From contig JAJCYI010000013.1 in assembly GCA_029263015.1 (NCBI GenBank), forward strand, positions 1 to 64,000: a DNA stretch of 64,000 nucleotides, given 5' to 3'. Shown in pieces: positions 48,147 through 58,655 of this stretch; positions within the stretch are counted from its first letter, which is position 1, and each line of letters begins with the position of its first letter. The notes below the pieces were generated by a model. It was not told the origin of the DNA. It saw nothing but the letters and a program-made list of their open reading frames with translations, and searched no databases. The stretch is from Saprospiraceae bacterium. Its GTDB lineage: Bacteria > Bacteroidota > Bacteroidia > Chitinophagales > Saprospiraceae. The position numbers were made by a program, and so were the translations under genes.

Positions 48147-48375
48147 TTACCGTACACTTTTAATTATGACCTCGTTAGAGGTCTAATAACTTGCCTGACG
48201 GCAGTCAGGTGGGTAGAAAAAAAATGAAACAAGCACTTGTTCGTGCCGTCAGGTACGCAACGTTGCGTACCTGACGGCACGAAACCCATACATTTCTAAT
48301 ATTTACCTACCTACCTGACTGCCGTCAGGCAAGTCATTTGACCCCTCTGGGGTCAGTTTAAAAGAGTGTACGGTA
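48147..48375. repeat. ~229-bp nested inverted-repeat element between convergent genes
   Basis: Outer arms TACCGTACACTTTT/AAAAGAGTGTACGGTA; 22-nt perfect arms 48189-48210 and 48313-48334; 40-nt perfect palindrome 48242-48281. Confidence 0.95.
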
Positions 48376-48384
48376 GAGAACTGT

Positions 48385-50055
48385 TTATCTGGAAATAATT
48401 ATTTTTTGAATTTCACCAGAAATATTTTCTTTAAAAAAATAAATGCCAGATGGCCACGATGATACATCCAATATGGTTTTACTTCCAATATAATGGTTCT
48501 TAAAAATCATTTTTCCATAATTATTAAAAACCTCCAAATCAATTGCCCCACGTCCTGCCATTTCCAAATGAATATATTCAACCACAGGATTAGGAAAAAT
48601 ATTTAATTCACTTATTTCAACAATTTCTTCCTCATTGGTAACCATACACGCCGAGGTGTTTGGCTCCAATTCAATAAAACCAATTGGACTTAAATCCTTT
48701 CCCGTAAAGCCAGAAAAATATTCAGGGTAGCGTTCGCACTGAAAAGTAAAATTATCACTGACCTCAAGCTCAAAACCTTGTGGCACTGGAAAGCCATTTT
48801 TCAATGGTGTTATATATTGCCAGGCTACCTCGCCCTCTGGCGTCAGTTCAAACATAAACCCCTGCTGGGCAGCACACATTACGATGTGCCCATCACCTAT
48901 TATCTGTATGCTCGAACCTGTTCCTGAAAAATTCTTGCTCAAGTCAGGGTGGGAAATGTTTTCGGTGAAATCGCCTGGGAGATAAACCCCATCATCCGAT
49001 AAATAAGCAGCAGTATTTTCGTTCCAAACGGGCTCGATAATTTGTCCGAGTGAGAAGGAATTGTCAATAAAATTATTGTACAGCACAATTTTCCCAAAAT
49101 GTTCATACCCTGGATCAACAAAATCGTCAATCCATTGTGCATCATGTTGGAAGAATAATCTGCGGTCTTCTGTCTCTCCTTTATTATAGGCTTTGGGGTT
49201 GCCCCATCTGTACAACAGGTCACCACCCTTGCCACTATTCCCGCCTGTATGTCCAATAGCCTCGGCAGTTGTGGTACTGTGGTCAATGATCCATATTTCA
49301 TTGAAATTCCGGACACTTAATAAAACCTGGTCTTTTACAGGATCGTAATCAATGGCATTGCTGTGCATCCAATCTGCTCGGCCCCCCGAGTATTCATTAT
49401 AATTAATATCTATCAAATCAGGGTGGTCAGCGACCATACCATAATTGGCTTTTGTGGAATCAAGATCCTGCACCAAATGATCCCATGCGTGCCATTCCCA
49501 AACTGTGTCGCTGGTCACAGGATTTAATTCACGGATATAATCCGGCCAATAGGCAACTTGATTGTTAGCAGCAGAATCAAAACCATTTTCGAGCATTTCT
49601 TCAAAACCGATATTCTCCCAAGCTATCAACAACACATTTCCATTTTCCATATAATGCACATCGTGGTGCTGCCTGTTCAATGAGTCTGCCAGAACATAAC
49701 ACCACAATGATTCATTCTCCCAATTCAGGATTTCAACTACCCCTCCGCTGCCCCCTGCCCCAAAAGAGGGTTCTGTGATTTTTTCAAGATCAAGCGTACT
49801 TCTCAACAGGTTTCCGTTTTCCAAAAGATATGCAGTCTTGCCTGGCCTGTTTTCCGGGCTATCTTCCCAAGTGTGTACTATCTCGCCACATTCATTAATC
49901 AAAAAAACATTTGATTGCCTTTCAGGGTAGATCAAATTATAACCACCAATGCTTTCATCATTATTTAAAGAAATAAGACCGACCGTATTTTGGGAAAACA
50001 AAATAGAAGTAAATAAATATTGCAGTGATACGATGACAATAGTCAGCTTTTTCAT
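48385..50055 (-). CDS. Arylsulfotransferase (ASST)-like protein with T9SS sorting domain
   Basis: ASST-like HHDVHYMENGNVLLIAWE, DWMHSNAIDYDPVKDQVLLSVRNFNEIWIID, RWGNPKAY; C-terminal NIFPNPVVEYIHLEM. Confidence 0.88.
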   Translation of the reverse strand: MKKLTIVIVSLQYLFTSILFSQNTVGLISLNNDESIGGYNLIYPERQSNVFLINECGEIVHTWEDSPENRPGKTAYLLENGNLLRSTLDLEKITEPSFGAGGSGGVVEILNWENESLWCYVLADSLNRQHHDVHYMENGNVLLIAWENIGFEEMLENGFDSAANNQVAYWPDYIRELNPVTSDTVWEWHAWDHLVQDLDSTKANYGMVADHPDLIDINYNEYSGGRADWMHSNAIDYDPVKDQVLLSVRNFNEIWIIDHSTTTAEAIGHTGGNSGKGGDLLYRWGNPKAYNKGETEDRRLFFQHDAQWIDDFVDPGYEHFGKIVLYNNFIDNSFSLGQIIEPVWNENTAAYLSDDGVYLPGDFTENISHPDLSKNFSGTGSSIQIIGDGHIVMCAAQQGFMFELTPEGEVAWQYITPLKNGFPVPQGFELEVSDNFTFQCERYPEYFSGFTGKDLSPIGFIELEPNTSACMVTNEEEIVEISELNIFPNPVVEYIHLEMAGRGAIDLEVFNNYGKMIFKNHYIGSKTILDVSSWPSGIYFFKENISGEIQKIIISR

Positions 50056-50140
50056 ACAGAAATCAGTAATGACAAAAAAATAGGCCCTCTTTTCAGAGGG
50101 CCTATATCTTTCATTATTATTGGTATATAATAAAAAGATT

Positions 50141-51139
50141 TTATTTCAATGCAGGCCAGGGAGTACCGTCTGTTCTTGTAATAGAAGCGACACCACCTTC
50201 ACCGTAGTCATTGATCCAATCGATAATTAAGTTACTACCATTAACAGTAATGCTATTAAACGAATATACCTCGCCCCATTGGCTTGAGCCTGACCAAGAT
50301 AATTTATTACAAGCATCAACTAACTGAACATTTCCGTTTCCAGCACCATCGTTTGGCATACTACCTTGATTACTGGCATCGCATGGATCATAACTCCAGC
50401 CACCAAAATAGGCACCCATAGAAGCATCCAAAAATTCAATGTCACAACCACCGCCAGTAGTATAGATATCGTAAACTCCATCACCTACTTGCTCAAAACG
50501 AATAGTTCCAGTAGTTACGACACCTATATTCCAAGGCGCAGTACCTGCAGATGTCGCAGTTAAATCATATACGCCATCTAATGAAGAAACGCAAAGCAAT
50601 GGCTTCTGGAATCGGAAGACACCGTCAAAGCCATTGTTGCCCTGTAAGGAAGAACCTGAGTTGTCAGGACCGAATTCGCTGCCGTTGTTCATCACGATGA
50701 TGCCATCAAAAATGAGGTCATCCCCACCGTTCATATCATCAATGGTCAATCCCAAAGCAGCTATGGCTTCGTTCATTGAAAACGCATAAGATGCATTGGG
50801 CAATCCCGAAGTAGGATCGGTACCGAATGAAGAAGCTGGTGTGGACAACAACAATACTTTGTCAGTCACAGTCCCAGCTACATTGTCCCGGTGCCATACA
50901 TACCAATCGTGGGAGGCGATGTTATTACCGTTGTTTTCATCAAAAAACTCCACAGAAAATGCAAAGGCAGAGCCATCTGGATCGGTAAAGAAGAACGTAC
51001 CTCCATCATCGGTCAACTTCCGGGCAAAAGCGCCATGCTCAAGCTCATCGAAAGTTACGAAGGGCAGTGGTTCATCGGCACAAGAAGTGACAAACAGACC
51101 ACATACCGCAATTAGAAATAGTTGCTTTATAAATTTCAT
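50141..51139 (-). CDS. Hypothetical lipoprotein in SusCD operon
   Basis: Lipobox FVTSCADEP; immediately downstream of SusD-like gene. Confidence 0.75.
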   Translation of the reverse strand: MKFIKQLFLIAVCGLFVTSCADEPLPFVTFDELEHGAFARKLTDDGGTFFFTDPDGSAFAFSVEFFDENNGNNIASHDWYVWHRDNVAGTVTDKVLLLSTPASSFGTDPTSGLPNASYAFSMNEAIAALGLTIDDMNGGDDLIFDGIIVMNNGSEFGPDNSGSSLQGNNGFDGVFRFQKPLLCVSSLDGVYDLTATSAGTAPWNIGVVTTGTIRFEQVGDGVYDIYTTGGGCDIEFLDASMGAYFGGWSYDPCDASNQGSMPNDGAGNGNVQLVDACNKLSWSGSSQWGEVYSFNSITVNGSNLIIDWINDYGEGGVASITRTDGTPWPALK

Positions 51140-51157
51140 TATAAATTAATTTTTATT

Positions 51158-52786
51158 TTAAAAATCATAAATACCTGCTGGGTTAGTGTCCCAGAATACC
51201 TGCTCAGTAATAGCACGCTGGCTTGCGTTGGCATTCAAGTTCACATAATCCGCTGGATAGAACATCAACCTTGGGAAGTCGCCTGCACTAGGATCCCTTG
51301 TTGGTTGCATGTTTGTTGGCATACCAGTCCTTCTGTAAAAGTTGTATGCTTCAACACCATTGCCCCAAAGTGCGATATGGTATTCTTTCAGAATAACATT
51401 CAAACGATCATCCTCAGTAGCTGCAGCGTCGTACATACTCATCACGAGATCGATATAAGCATCAATATCTGTTTGGGCATCACCCTGAGAAGGAGCTGTT
51501 GCTTGAAGGCCGGCAAAAGAATAAACTTTAGCCATAGACTTCTCAATACCACTCTGAAGGTAAGCTTTAGGATCGCCAGTTGTTCCCAATGTCAATGCAG
51601 ATTCAGCTAACATGAAATCAACAAAAGAAGAAAGCATGATTGGAGCAATACCTTGTCCGCCTGCGCCATCAGTTCCACTGTTTTTCACATTCGTACCTTC
51701 TCCAGCATCATATTTTCCACCCGCTGGGTAGAGGCCATAAGCACATCTCCTGTCTCCATCTGGAGGAATGCCATCATTGTTACCGTGATCACGACCCCAA
51801 AGACCATCTTCACTACCAACACACCATGGATATGGGCCAGTGTAGTGAATAGGGCGGGGAATGGTCCAACAATCCAATGTAAATGCATCAATCTCTGATG
51901 GATGCGTCAAATCCTGACGGTAGAAATAAAACCTTGTACGAGGATCCCGTATCCCTTTTTCAGCGTCCAATGACCACATGAAATAGTTTGACAGGTACTC
52001 ATTGTCAGACGATTCATAAAAGTTCGCATAAAACGGAGACCTTGAGTCAGGGAAGCTACGGTTAGTACCATACTGGAATTGGAAATCACCACTGGCATCT
52101 GCAATCACATTGCCGATCAAGGCATTGATCTCAGAAGTTGGGTTATTCACCAAGCGAGTAGTCATGTACCACTTGAGCTTCATGGTGTTGGCAGCCGCCG
52201 TCCATTTGGCGTTATCACCTCCATAAAAGAGGTCATTGGAGCCAATGTTAGGTCCAGGTGTGCCAAAATCTTTAATGGCCTCATCCAATAATGCCAGTGC
52301 GATGTCGTAAATACCTTTTTGGTCATCAGCTATAGGGCTAGGTATTTCCACACCTTTGCCAGCTTCAGAGAAAGGTACATTACCAAAAAGGTCAACCAAT
52401 GTCATCAAAATGTATGCTTTCATCACTTTGGACGCCCCTGCATAAGTCGGAAGATCTTCTTGCGTATTTGCAATCAAACCGTCCAAATCAGGAAGCAGGT
52501 CAGAATAGGCCCTGTTCCAAAGGAAATTGTACGTAGTAGGCGCATATGCATTATTGTAAGTATTCCCTCCAGTCATTGCATTCATCCTTACCGGACGCAT
52601 GGTATTGAAGCTGGCATTAAAGAAGAAATCTTTAAAATCCAGTTGGATGGAATTAAAAATAAAGGCTGTCTCGGCATTCTCAGGTGATACACCATTTGGG
52701 TTGTCCAAATGATCGAGTTCAGTGAGTTCACATGAAGAGAACGCAACCAAGACCGCTACTGCTAAATATTTAAAAATATGTTTCAT
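51158..52786 (-). CDS. SusD/RagB family nutrient-binding lipoprotein
   Basis: Lipobox VAFSSCELTELDHLDNPNGVSPENA; SusD-type helical sequence, paired with SusC. Confidence 0.92.
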   Translation of the reverse strand: MKHIFKYLAVAVLVAFSSCELTELDHLDNPNGVSPENAETAFIFNSIQLDFKDFFFNASFNTMRPVRMNAMTGGNTYNNAYAPTTYNFLWNRAYSDLLPDLDGLIANTQEDLPTYAGASKVMKAYILMTLVDLFGNVPFSEAGKGVEIPSPIADDQKGIYDIALALLDEAIKDFGTPGPNIGSNDLFYGGDNAKWTAAANTMKLKWYMTTRLVNNPTSEINALIGNVIADASGDFQFQYGTNRSFPDSRSPFYANFYESSDNEYLSNYFMWSLDAEKGIRDPRTRFYFYRQDLTHPSEIDAFTLDCWTIPRPIHYTGPYPWCVGSEDGLWGRDHGNNDGIPPDGDRRCAYGLYPAGGKYDAGEGTNVKNSGTDGAGGQGIAPIMLSSFVDFMLAESALTLGTTGDPKAYLQSGIEKSMAKVYSFAGLQATAPSQGDAQTDIDAYIDLVMSMYDAAATEDDRLNVILKEYHIALWGNGVEAYNFYRRTGMPTNMQPTRDPSAGDFPRLMFYPADYVNLNANASQRAITEQVFWDTNPAGIYDF

Positions 52787-52804
52787 TTTCTAGGTTTTAT
52801 TATT

Positions 52805-55800
52805 TTAGAAAGTGAATAACAAAGTACCTCCAAATTTCTTGGAAGTAGGCCCTGTCACAAAATCAAATCCTCTACCGTTACCTACGCCGAGGCTCAATAC
52901 TTCTGGATCGAAGTTGATGCTATCAGGGAAGTTAACAGCGTCGTACCAAAGGTTTTGGCCGGAAAAAGTCAGGCTGACAGCACCAAAAGGTGTGTTGTCC
53001 AACATCGTCCGTGGGAAATCATAAGACAATGAAATTTCCCTCAACCTTATAGTAGTGGCATCAAACATCCTGTTTTCATCATAAAATACACCAGTACTTT
53101 CCCAGTAATAATCATTGGCCGTATTCTGGACAGTATTTGGAGCCAATGTGCCATCAGGTTGCTCGATCAAACCTTGAGCAACAACAGGTACAAAACGGTC
53201 AAAACCAGTTTCACCTGCAATACCACGGCCTGTCAGCGTAGATGCTGTAGAACCCCAGATGTCGCCACCTTGTTGCCAATCGAATTGGAAACGGAAAGTC
53301 ACGCCTTTATAAGAAATGGCATTGATGAAGCTCATGTTGAAATCTGGGTTAGGATCACCAATAATACCTTGCTCAGGATCTTGTTGGAACAATCCGTTAC
53401 TACCCAGAATTGGAAGGCCAGAAGCTTCATCCCTTAATACCCTAGTCCCTTCGATCACACCGTAAGGCTGACCCGGGATACCAAAGTTGCCAAGGAAGGT
53501 AAGTCCGTCAATGAGTACTTTGTCAATACCATCAGCAATGGAAATGATTTCACTGTTGTTCTTGGTGAAGTTCATGGTGAAATCCCAGTAGAAATCTTTA
53601 GTCTTGACAGGGACGAGGTTCACGCCCAACTCAATACCTTCGTTTTCAAGTTCAGCAGAGTTGACCGTGGAATTGGAGAAACCAGTTGATGGATCCAATT
53701 CTAGGTCGATGATCAAGTCTGTGGATTCTTTATGATAGAGGGAAAGGTCAATTCCTACCCTATTATTCAGGAATCTTCCCTCAACACCCAATTCGAATTC
53801 ATTATGTCTTTCAGGCTCCAAGTTTGGATTACCAAACCTGTTGTCGATTGTATTGGTGTTCAATACGGTACCGCCCAAAGTAACAAATTCATTTGCTCCG
53901 ACACCCAGTACATTCCTGGTCTGATAAGGATCAGGATAACCAGCAGAGCTTCCAAACCCAAAACGGAGTTTCAGATAGTTGATGTTAGTGTTGCCCTGAA
54001 GGGCTGGAATGGCATCGGTAGCGATGAATGCAACACTAGCAGATGGGTAAACGACCGATCTGTTGTCTTCTTCCAAAGTTGAAGTCCAGTCATTCCTTGC
54101 TTGTACGTTGAAGTAAAGGAAGTTTTTGTACCCCGCAGAGAAAGTAGCAAATGCACCAATGTTGTTTTCAATCCTCGTCTCGGAGAAGTTGACGTGAGTA
54201 ATGAAGTTTTCGTGCGTTTGCAGTCCAAAAACAAATTGCTCTGTACTACCAGTATTTACAGTTTCACGTGATTCCCTTCTCAGGTTCACACCAACAACGC
54301 CATCCAATGACCAATCTTCATTAAGATCAACTGTATAACTGAGCATTCCTGTTTGATCCGTAATCAAGTTCAACCTTTCTGAGGTTCTCAAGGCACCATC
54401 AGGTATTTGAGACCCGCCCTTATTGATCGAATATTTTTGATTTTGCGTGTAGGTATCAAGACCCAAACGATAAGTAGCGTTAAAGTGATCACCAAGGCTG
54501 TAATTCAAACTCATCGTACCAAAAAACCGTCTGATCTTTTCACCGTCATTGATGTTTTCTGATGTCCAACGTGGATTTTGGATTCCATTGTTGGAGCGGT
54601 AGTAAACAGATGAATTGTCAATCGGATTGATGTACGGCCAGCCAAAAAGATCATGGCTGATAGGATTGTACAGTACATTCGCGAACAAAGATGCACCCTC
54701 ATCGCCAACGGTCGGGTTGGAACTGAAGATAGGTGCAGCCGGAGGACTGTTTCTATTAGAACTTGTGTAGTTGAAGGTCGAGCTTAATTTCAAGCCATTG
54801 GACAACTTAGTGCTGAGACCCATTCCAAAATTATGTCTTTCGTAGTTGTTGTTTGGAACAAAACCTTCGTCATTAATGAATCCATAATTGAAATTAATGG
54901 AAGTTCCGTCCGAAATCCTGTTGGCAATACTAAGGGAAGTTTGGTTTACCAAGCCAGTACCAAAAAATTCATCCAATGAATTCTGAGCTTCCCATGGAAT
55001 CCTGGTACCATTCAGGTCAGGGAATGCATCAGCAAAATTGGTAAAAGAATAAGGGTGGACGATGGTACCGTTGGCATCCAGTTCATAACGGCCACCATTA
55101 GTGATACCGTTCACATGGCTTGCGAACACTTCGCCATTAGTGCCGCTAAAAGGAGCACCCCAGTTACTGAATGCGTTGGAGGCATCGTTCTGCCATCCGT
55201 TTCCATAGTTCTTTTGCGTATCAGGAACACCGCCTACCTTAGTTGCAAACAAGGACTGGCTAACGGTGATTTCCATTTTCTTATCCAAATTTCCAACATC
55301 ACCACCTTTAGTGGTCACCAAAACGACACCATTACGGCCTGCTTCACCGTAAAGCACGGTGGCGCTCAAACCTTTTAGGATACTGATTTCAGCAATGTTG
55401 TTTGGATCAAGGTCGAGGAAACGGGAAGAAGCAGTCGCTCCACCGTTCGCAAAACCCCTGTCAGAGTCAGTATCGGCACCGAATGGCACCCCATCCACGA
55501 CAAACAAAGGTTGGTTGTTACCAGTGATAGAGGAATAACCCCTAATGATAACATTCGTACCTGAACCGGAAAGACCAGAGGTGGAAGTAATATCCACACC
55601 AGGTACTTTACCACGTAAAATACGTCCAACATCAGCTTCTGGCTTCAGTTGCACGTCTTTTGAACCGATCGTCGTTACGGCGTAACCCAAAGCCTTTTTC
55701 TCCTTGCGGATACCAAGACCGGTCACAACGACCTCAGAAAGTTGCTCAGCTGATTCGGACATCGTAAGGTCAATCAAATTGGATACACCCAATGTGATTT

Positions 55801-56038
55801 CTTGCGTACCAAAACCAGTGTAGCTGAAAATGAGCGTAGTTGCTCCGTCGGGCACTCTAAGCGAGTAAGTCCCATCAATGTCAGTAACCGTTCCGGTGGA
55901 AGTGCCCTTTGCGAGGATGGATACCCCAATCAAAGTTTCACCCGCATCGTCGACAACGGTTCCTGTAACGTTACGCTGTGCGACCATAGAGGATACGCCG
56001 AACAACGCTAGCACGAGGACTAGTGAGAGTTTTTTCAT
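52805..56038 (-). CDS. SusC/RagA family TonB-linked outer membrane protein
   Basis: Carboxypeptidase-regulatory-like N-domain, VVTGLGIRKEKKALGYAVT plug motif, 1077 aa barrel. Confidence 0.96.
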   Translation of the reverse strand: MKKLSLVLVLALFGVSSMVAQRNVTGTVVDDAGETLIGVSILAKGTSTGTVTDIDGTYSLRVPDGATTLIFSYTGFGTQEITLGVSNLIDLTMSESAEQLSEVVVTGLGIRKEKKALGYAVTTIGSKDVQLKPEADVGRILRGKVPGVDITSTSGLSGSGTNVIIRGYSSITGNNQPLFVVDGVPFGADTDSDRGFANGGATASSRFLDLDPNNIAEISILKGLSATVLYGEAGRNGVVLVTTKGGDVGNLDKKMEITVSQSLFATKVGGVPDTQKNYGNGWQNDASNAFSNWGAPFSGTNGEVFASHVNGITNGGRYELDANGTIVHPYSFTNFADAFPDLNGTRIPWEAQNSLDEFFGTGLVNQTSLSIANRISDGTSINFNYGFINDEGFVPNNNYERHNFGMGLSTKLSNGLKLSSTFNYTSSNRNSPPAAPIFSSNPTVGDEGASLFANVLYNPISHDLFGWPYINPIDNSSVYYRSNNGIQNPRWTSENINDGEKIRRFFGTMSLNYSLGDHFNATYRLGLDTYTQNQKYSINKGGSQIPDGALRTSERLNLITDQTGMLSYTVDLNEDWSLDGVVGVNLRRESRETVNTGSTEQFVFGLQTHENFITHVNFSETRIENNIGAFATFSAGYKNFLYFNVQARNDWTSTLEEDNRSVVYPSASVAFIATDAIPALQGNTNINYLKLRFGFGSSAGYPDPYQTRNVLGVGANEFVTLGGTVLNTNTIDNRFGNPNLEPERHNEFELGVEGRFLNNRVGIDLSLYHKESTDLIIDLELDPSTGFSNSTVNSAELENEGIELGVNLVPVKTKDFYWDFTMNFTKNNSEIISIADGIDKVLIDGLTFLGNFGIPGQPYGVIEGTRVLRDEASGLPILGSNGLFQQDPEQGIIGDPNPDFNMSFINAISYKGVTFRFQFDWQQGGDIWGSTASTLTGRGIAGETGFDRFVPVVAQGLIEQPDGTLAPNTVQNTANDYYWESTGVFYDENRMFDATTIRLREISLSYDFPRTMLDNTPFGAVSLTFSGQNLWYDAVNFPDSINFDPEVLSLGVGNGRGFDFVTGPTSKKFGGTLLFTF

Positions 56039-56609
56039 ACTAATTCAATTTTGATTAATTAATAAAAAAATATTTGCTCGTTAGCAAATCTATAGTTTGC
56101 TGCTAAAAAAGCAGAGACCATATTAACTTTTACTTAACATCTAAAAAATAACGTTTATGGGGCAGAAATGTGGCGTTGGTAGATAAAATTATACTTTTTG
56201 TACTGCGGATATGCTCTCTTACACAAAAAAATACTGGTTAAACGAACAGTAAAAAATTTTGGAATGGGTAAGATAAAATGCAACTGGGATAACTTCAATA
56301 TTCAATTTTGTGAGTTTGCAATTCAAATATCGCCCGCTAAGGTAAGATTCTTTTTGAAAGCTGCTCTTGTTAACTAGTTTTTTGAAGAAATTCATGCAAG
56401 AGATGGTGGCAAACATATCATCATCAAAGTCGAAATCCGCTGACAATACTTGCTGGCTTGAAAAAGGTTAGGTAAGTTGGCCGCCGGTTTTCATTTGCAA
56501 CAGATTCGATTTGGAAATTAGAAATTGCGAAATTTAGAAATTTTCAAAGTGCATCCTTGATTCCTCCTGAAATTTCCAGCTTCTAATTTCCGAATTTCCC
56601 TCTTCCCAC

Positions 56610-57824
56610 ATGTTTAAAAAATTAAAAAACATAGGCCCGGGCGCAATGGTAGCAGCAGCTTTCATTGGCCCAGGCACTGTTACTACTGCCACCATCGCAG
56701 GCGCCAGTTATGGGTACACGCTCTTATGGGCCATCCTCTTTTCTATTTTGGCTACCTTGCTATTACAGGAAATGTCGGCCCGGCTCGGCGTAATGGGAGG
56801 TATCGGTGTAGGTGAGGCTATTCGCAAAAAAATTGGCAACAAAACATTGAAGATATTAGCATCTTGTCTTGTCATCGGAGCCATTTTGATAGGAAACGCA
56901 GCATACGAAGCTGGCAATATTACTGGCGCTGTGCTGGGTTTCGATAGTTATGCAAGTCAATGGGCCGGGTTTCCAATCAACCCTTTGGTACTAGTCATTG
57001 GACTCGCAGCCTTCTTACTGCTTTTTATCGGAAAATACCGCTTGATCGAACGCTCGCTGGTGGTTATGGTCTGCGTAATGGGATTGGTGTTCGTGGTCTC
57101 AGCCATATTGCTCAAACCTAATATTATCGAAATATTAAAAGGCCTATTCCTCCCATCTTTGCCAGATAATTCCTTGCTTATGGTGGTCGGCTTGATCGGA
57201 ACGACGGTGGTGCCGTACAACCTTTTTCTGCACGCCTCCTCCGTCACCAAAAGGTGGTCAGGGGCAGCAGACCTGCCAACTGCGCGCTGGGACACGTTGA
57301 TCTCTGTAGTTTTGGGGGGCATCATTACCATGGCCATACTCATCACTTCTTCCACAGCTTTTGCTGGCCAAGATAAAGTGGTGAGCAGTGCCTCCGACCT
57401 GGCAGGACAGTTGACACCGATATTGGGAAACGGGGCAAGTATATTCATTGCATTGGGTTTCTTAGCTGCAGGATTGTCTTCTTCCGTAACGGCCCCATTG
57501 GCCGCTGCATTCGCCACTTCTGAAATTTTGGGTTGGGAACGCAATTTGAAAGGAAATAAATTCAGATGGGTATGGATGTCCGTTTTGTTCGCTGGGGTCA
57601 TTTTTTCATCACTTGGTTTTAAGCCCACCCTAGTCATCCTGTTCGCCCAAGTTGCCAATGGCTTGCTGTTGCCAATCATTGCCTCGTTCATGCTCTGGAT
57701 TGCCAACGATCAAAAAATAATGGGGGATTACGCCAATTCAAGGTTTGTCAATTTTTTGGGAATCTTGGTCATTTTGATAACTATTGTGCTGGGTGCAAAA
57801 GGTATCTTTTCAGCGATAACGTAG
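56610..57824 (+). CDS. Nramp family divalent metal transporter
   Basis: GPGTVTTATIAGASYGYTLLW and GTTVVPYNLFLHASSV (Nramp helix 1 and 6 motifs). Confidence 0.93.
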   Translation: MFKKLKNIGPGAMVAAAFIGPGTVTTATIAGASYGYTLLWAILFSILATLLLQEMSARLGVMGGIGVGEAIRKKIGNKTLKILASCLVIGAILIGNAAYEAGNITGAVLGFDSYASQWAGFPINPLVLVIGLAAFLLLFIGKYRLIERSLVVMVCVMGLVFVVSAILLKPNIIEILKGLFLPSLPDNSLLMVVGLIGTTVVPYNLFLHASSVTKRWSGAADLPTARWDTLISVVLGGIITMAILITSSTAFAGQDKVVSSASDLAGQLTPILGNGASIFIALGFLAAGLSSSVTAPLAAAFATSEILGWERNLKGNKFRWVWMSVLFAGVIFSSLGFKPTLVILFAQVANGLLLPIIASFMLWIANDQKIMGDYANSRFVNFLGILVILITIVLGAKGIFSAIT

Positions 57825-57880
57825 TGCGAATCTCCAGATTCGCATGTAAGTTTATATGCGGATCTGGAGATCCGCACTAC
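57821..57880. repeat. Imperfect 60-nt inverted repeat between Nramp and pxpA
   Basis: GTAGTGCGAATCTCCAGATTCGCATGTAA / TTATATGCGGATCTGGAGATCCGCACTAC. Confidence 0.9.
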
Positions 57881-57893
57881 TTCAATTCAAAAA

Positions 57894-58655
57894 ATGTCTG
57901 CATTTCAAATAGATATAAACTGCGACATGGGCGAAAGCTACGGGCAGTTCAAAGTGGGCAATGACAAAACCCTTTTCCCGTACATTACCTCTTGCAACAT
58001 AGCCTGTGGCTTCCACGGAGGCGATCCGATGCACATCGAAAACACGATCAAAAATGCAATGCAGCATGGCGTTCAAATTGGTGCTCACCCTTCGTACCCA
58101 GACCTCGCCGGCTTTGGGCGACGTAAAATGAAGTTGGAAAAAACAGAATTGAAAGCTATTTTAAAATACCAGATCGCAGCACTGAAAGGGATGACCGAAA
58201 GCCTTGGCGGGCAATTGAAATACGTAAAGCCCCACGGCGCATTGTACAACGCCGCCGCCACTGATGCATTAGAAACGATGACCATTATCGAGGCCATGCA
58301 GGAAATTGATGAGGCGCTTATCCTGATGGGGCTGGCAGGTAGCACAACTGAAAAAATTGCAGAAAAAGTGAATGTCCCGTTCATAGCTGAAGCATTTGCC
58401 GATCGGCAATATACGGCAAGCGGGCAATTGATGTCGAGGACTAATGAAGGCTCGGTCATCCATGATCCAGCGCTGGCAGAAGCACAAGTTTTATCTATTG
58501 TTTTAAATAAGAAAGTAATTAGCGATGCAGGAACGGATGTCCCCGTAAATGCCCAAAGCATCTGCATTCACGGCGACAATCCTGCTGCGGTTTCCATTTT
58601 ACAGGCCCTTGAAAAAGCTTTTGACCTAAACAATATTGAGAAAAAAAGTTTTTGA
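57894..58655 (+). CDS. pxpA: 5-oxoprolinase subunit PxpA (LamB/YcsF)
   Basis: DINCDMGESYGQ, NIACGFHGGDP, KPHGALYN motifs. Confidence 0.95.
   Translation: MSAFQIDINCDMGESYGQFKVGNDKTLFPYITSCNIACGFHGGDPMHIENTIKNAMQHGVQIGAHPSYPDLAGFGRRKMKLEKTELKAILKYQIAALKGMTESLGGQLKYVKPHGALYNAAATDALETMTIIEAMQEIDEALILMGLAGSTTEKIAEKVNVPFIAEAFADRQYTASGQLMSRTNEGSVIHDPALAEAQVLSIVLNKKVISDAGTDVPVNAQSICIHGDNPAAVSILQALEKAFDLNNIEKKSF

Noticed and set aside
56957-57706. 249-aa minus-strand ORF
   Set aside because: Antisense to the Nramp transporter; no signal or domain.
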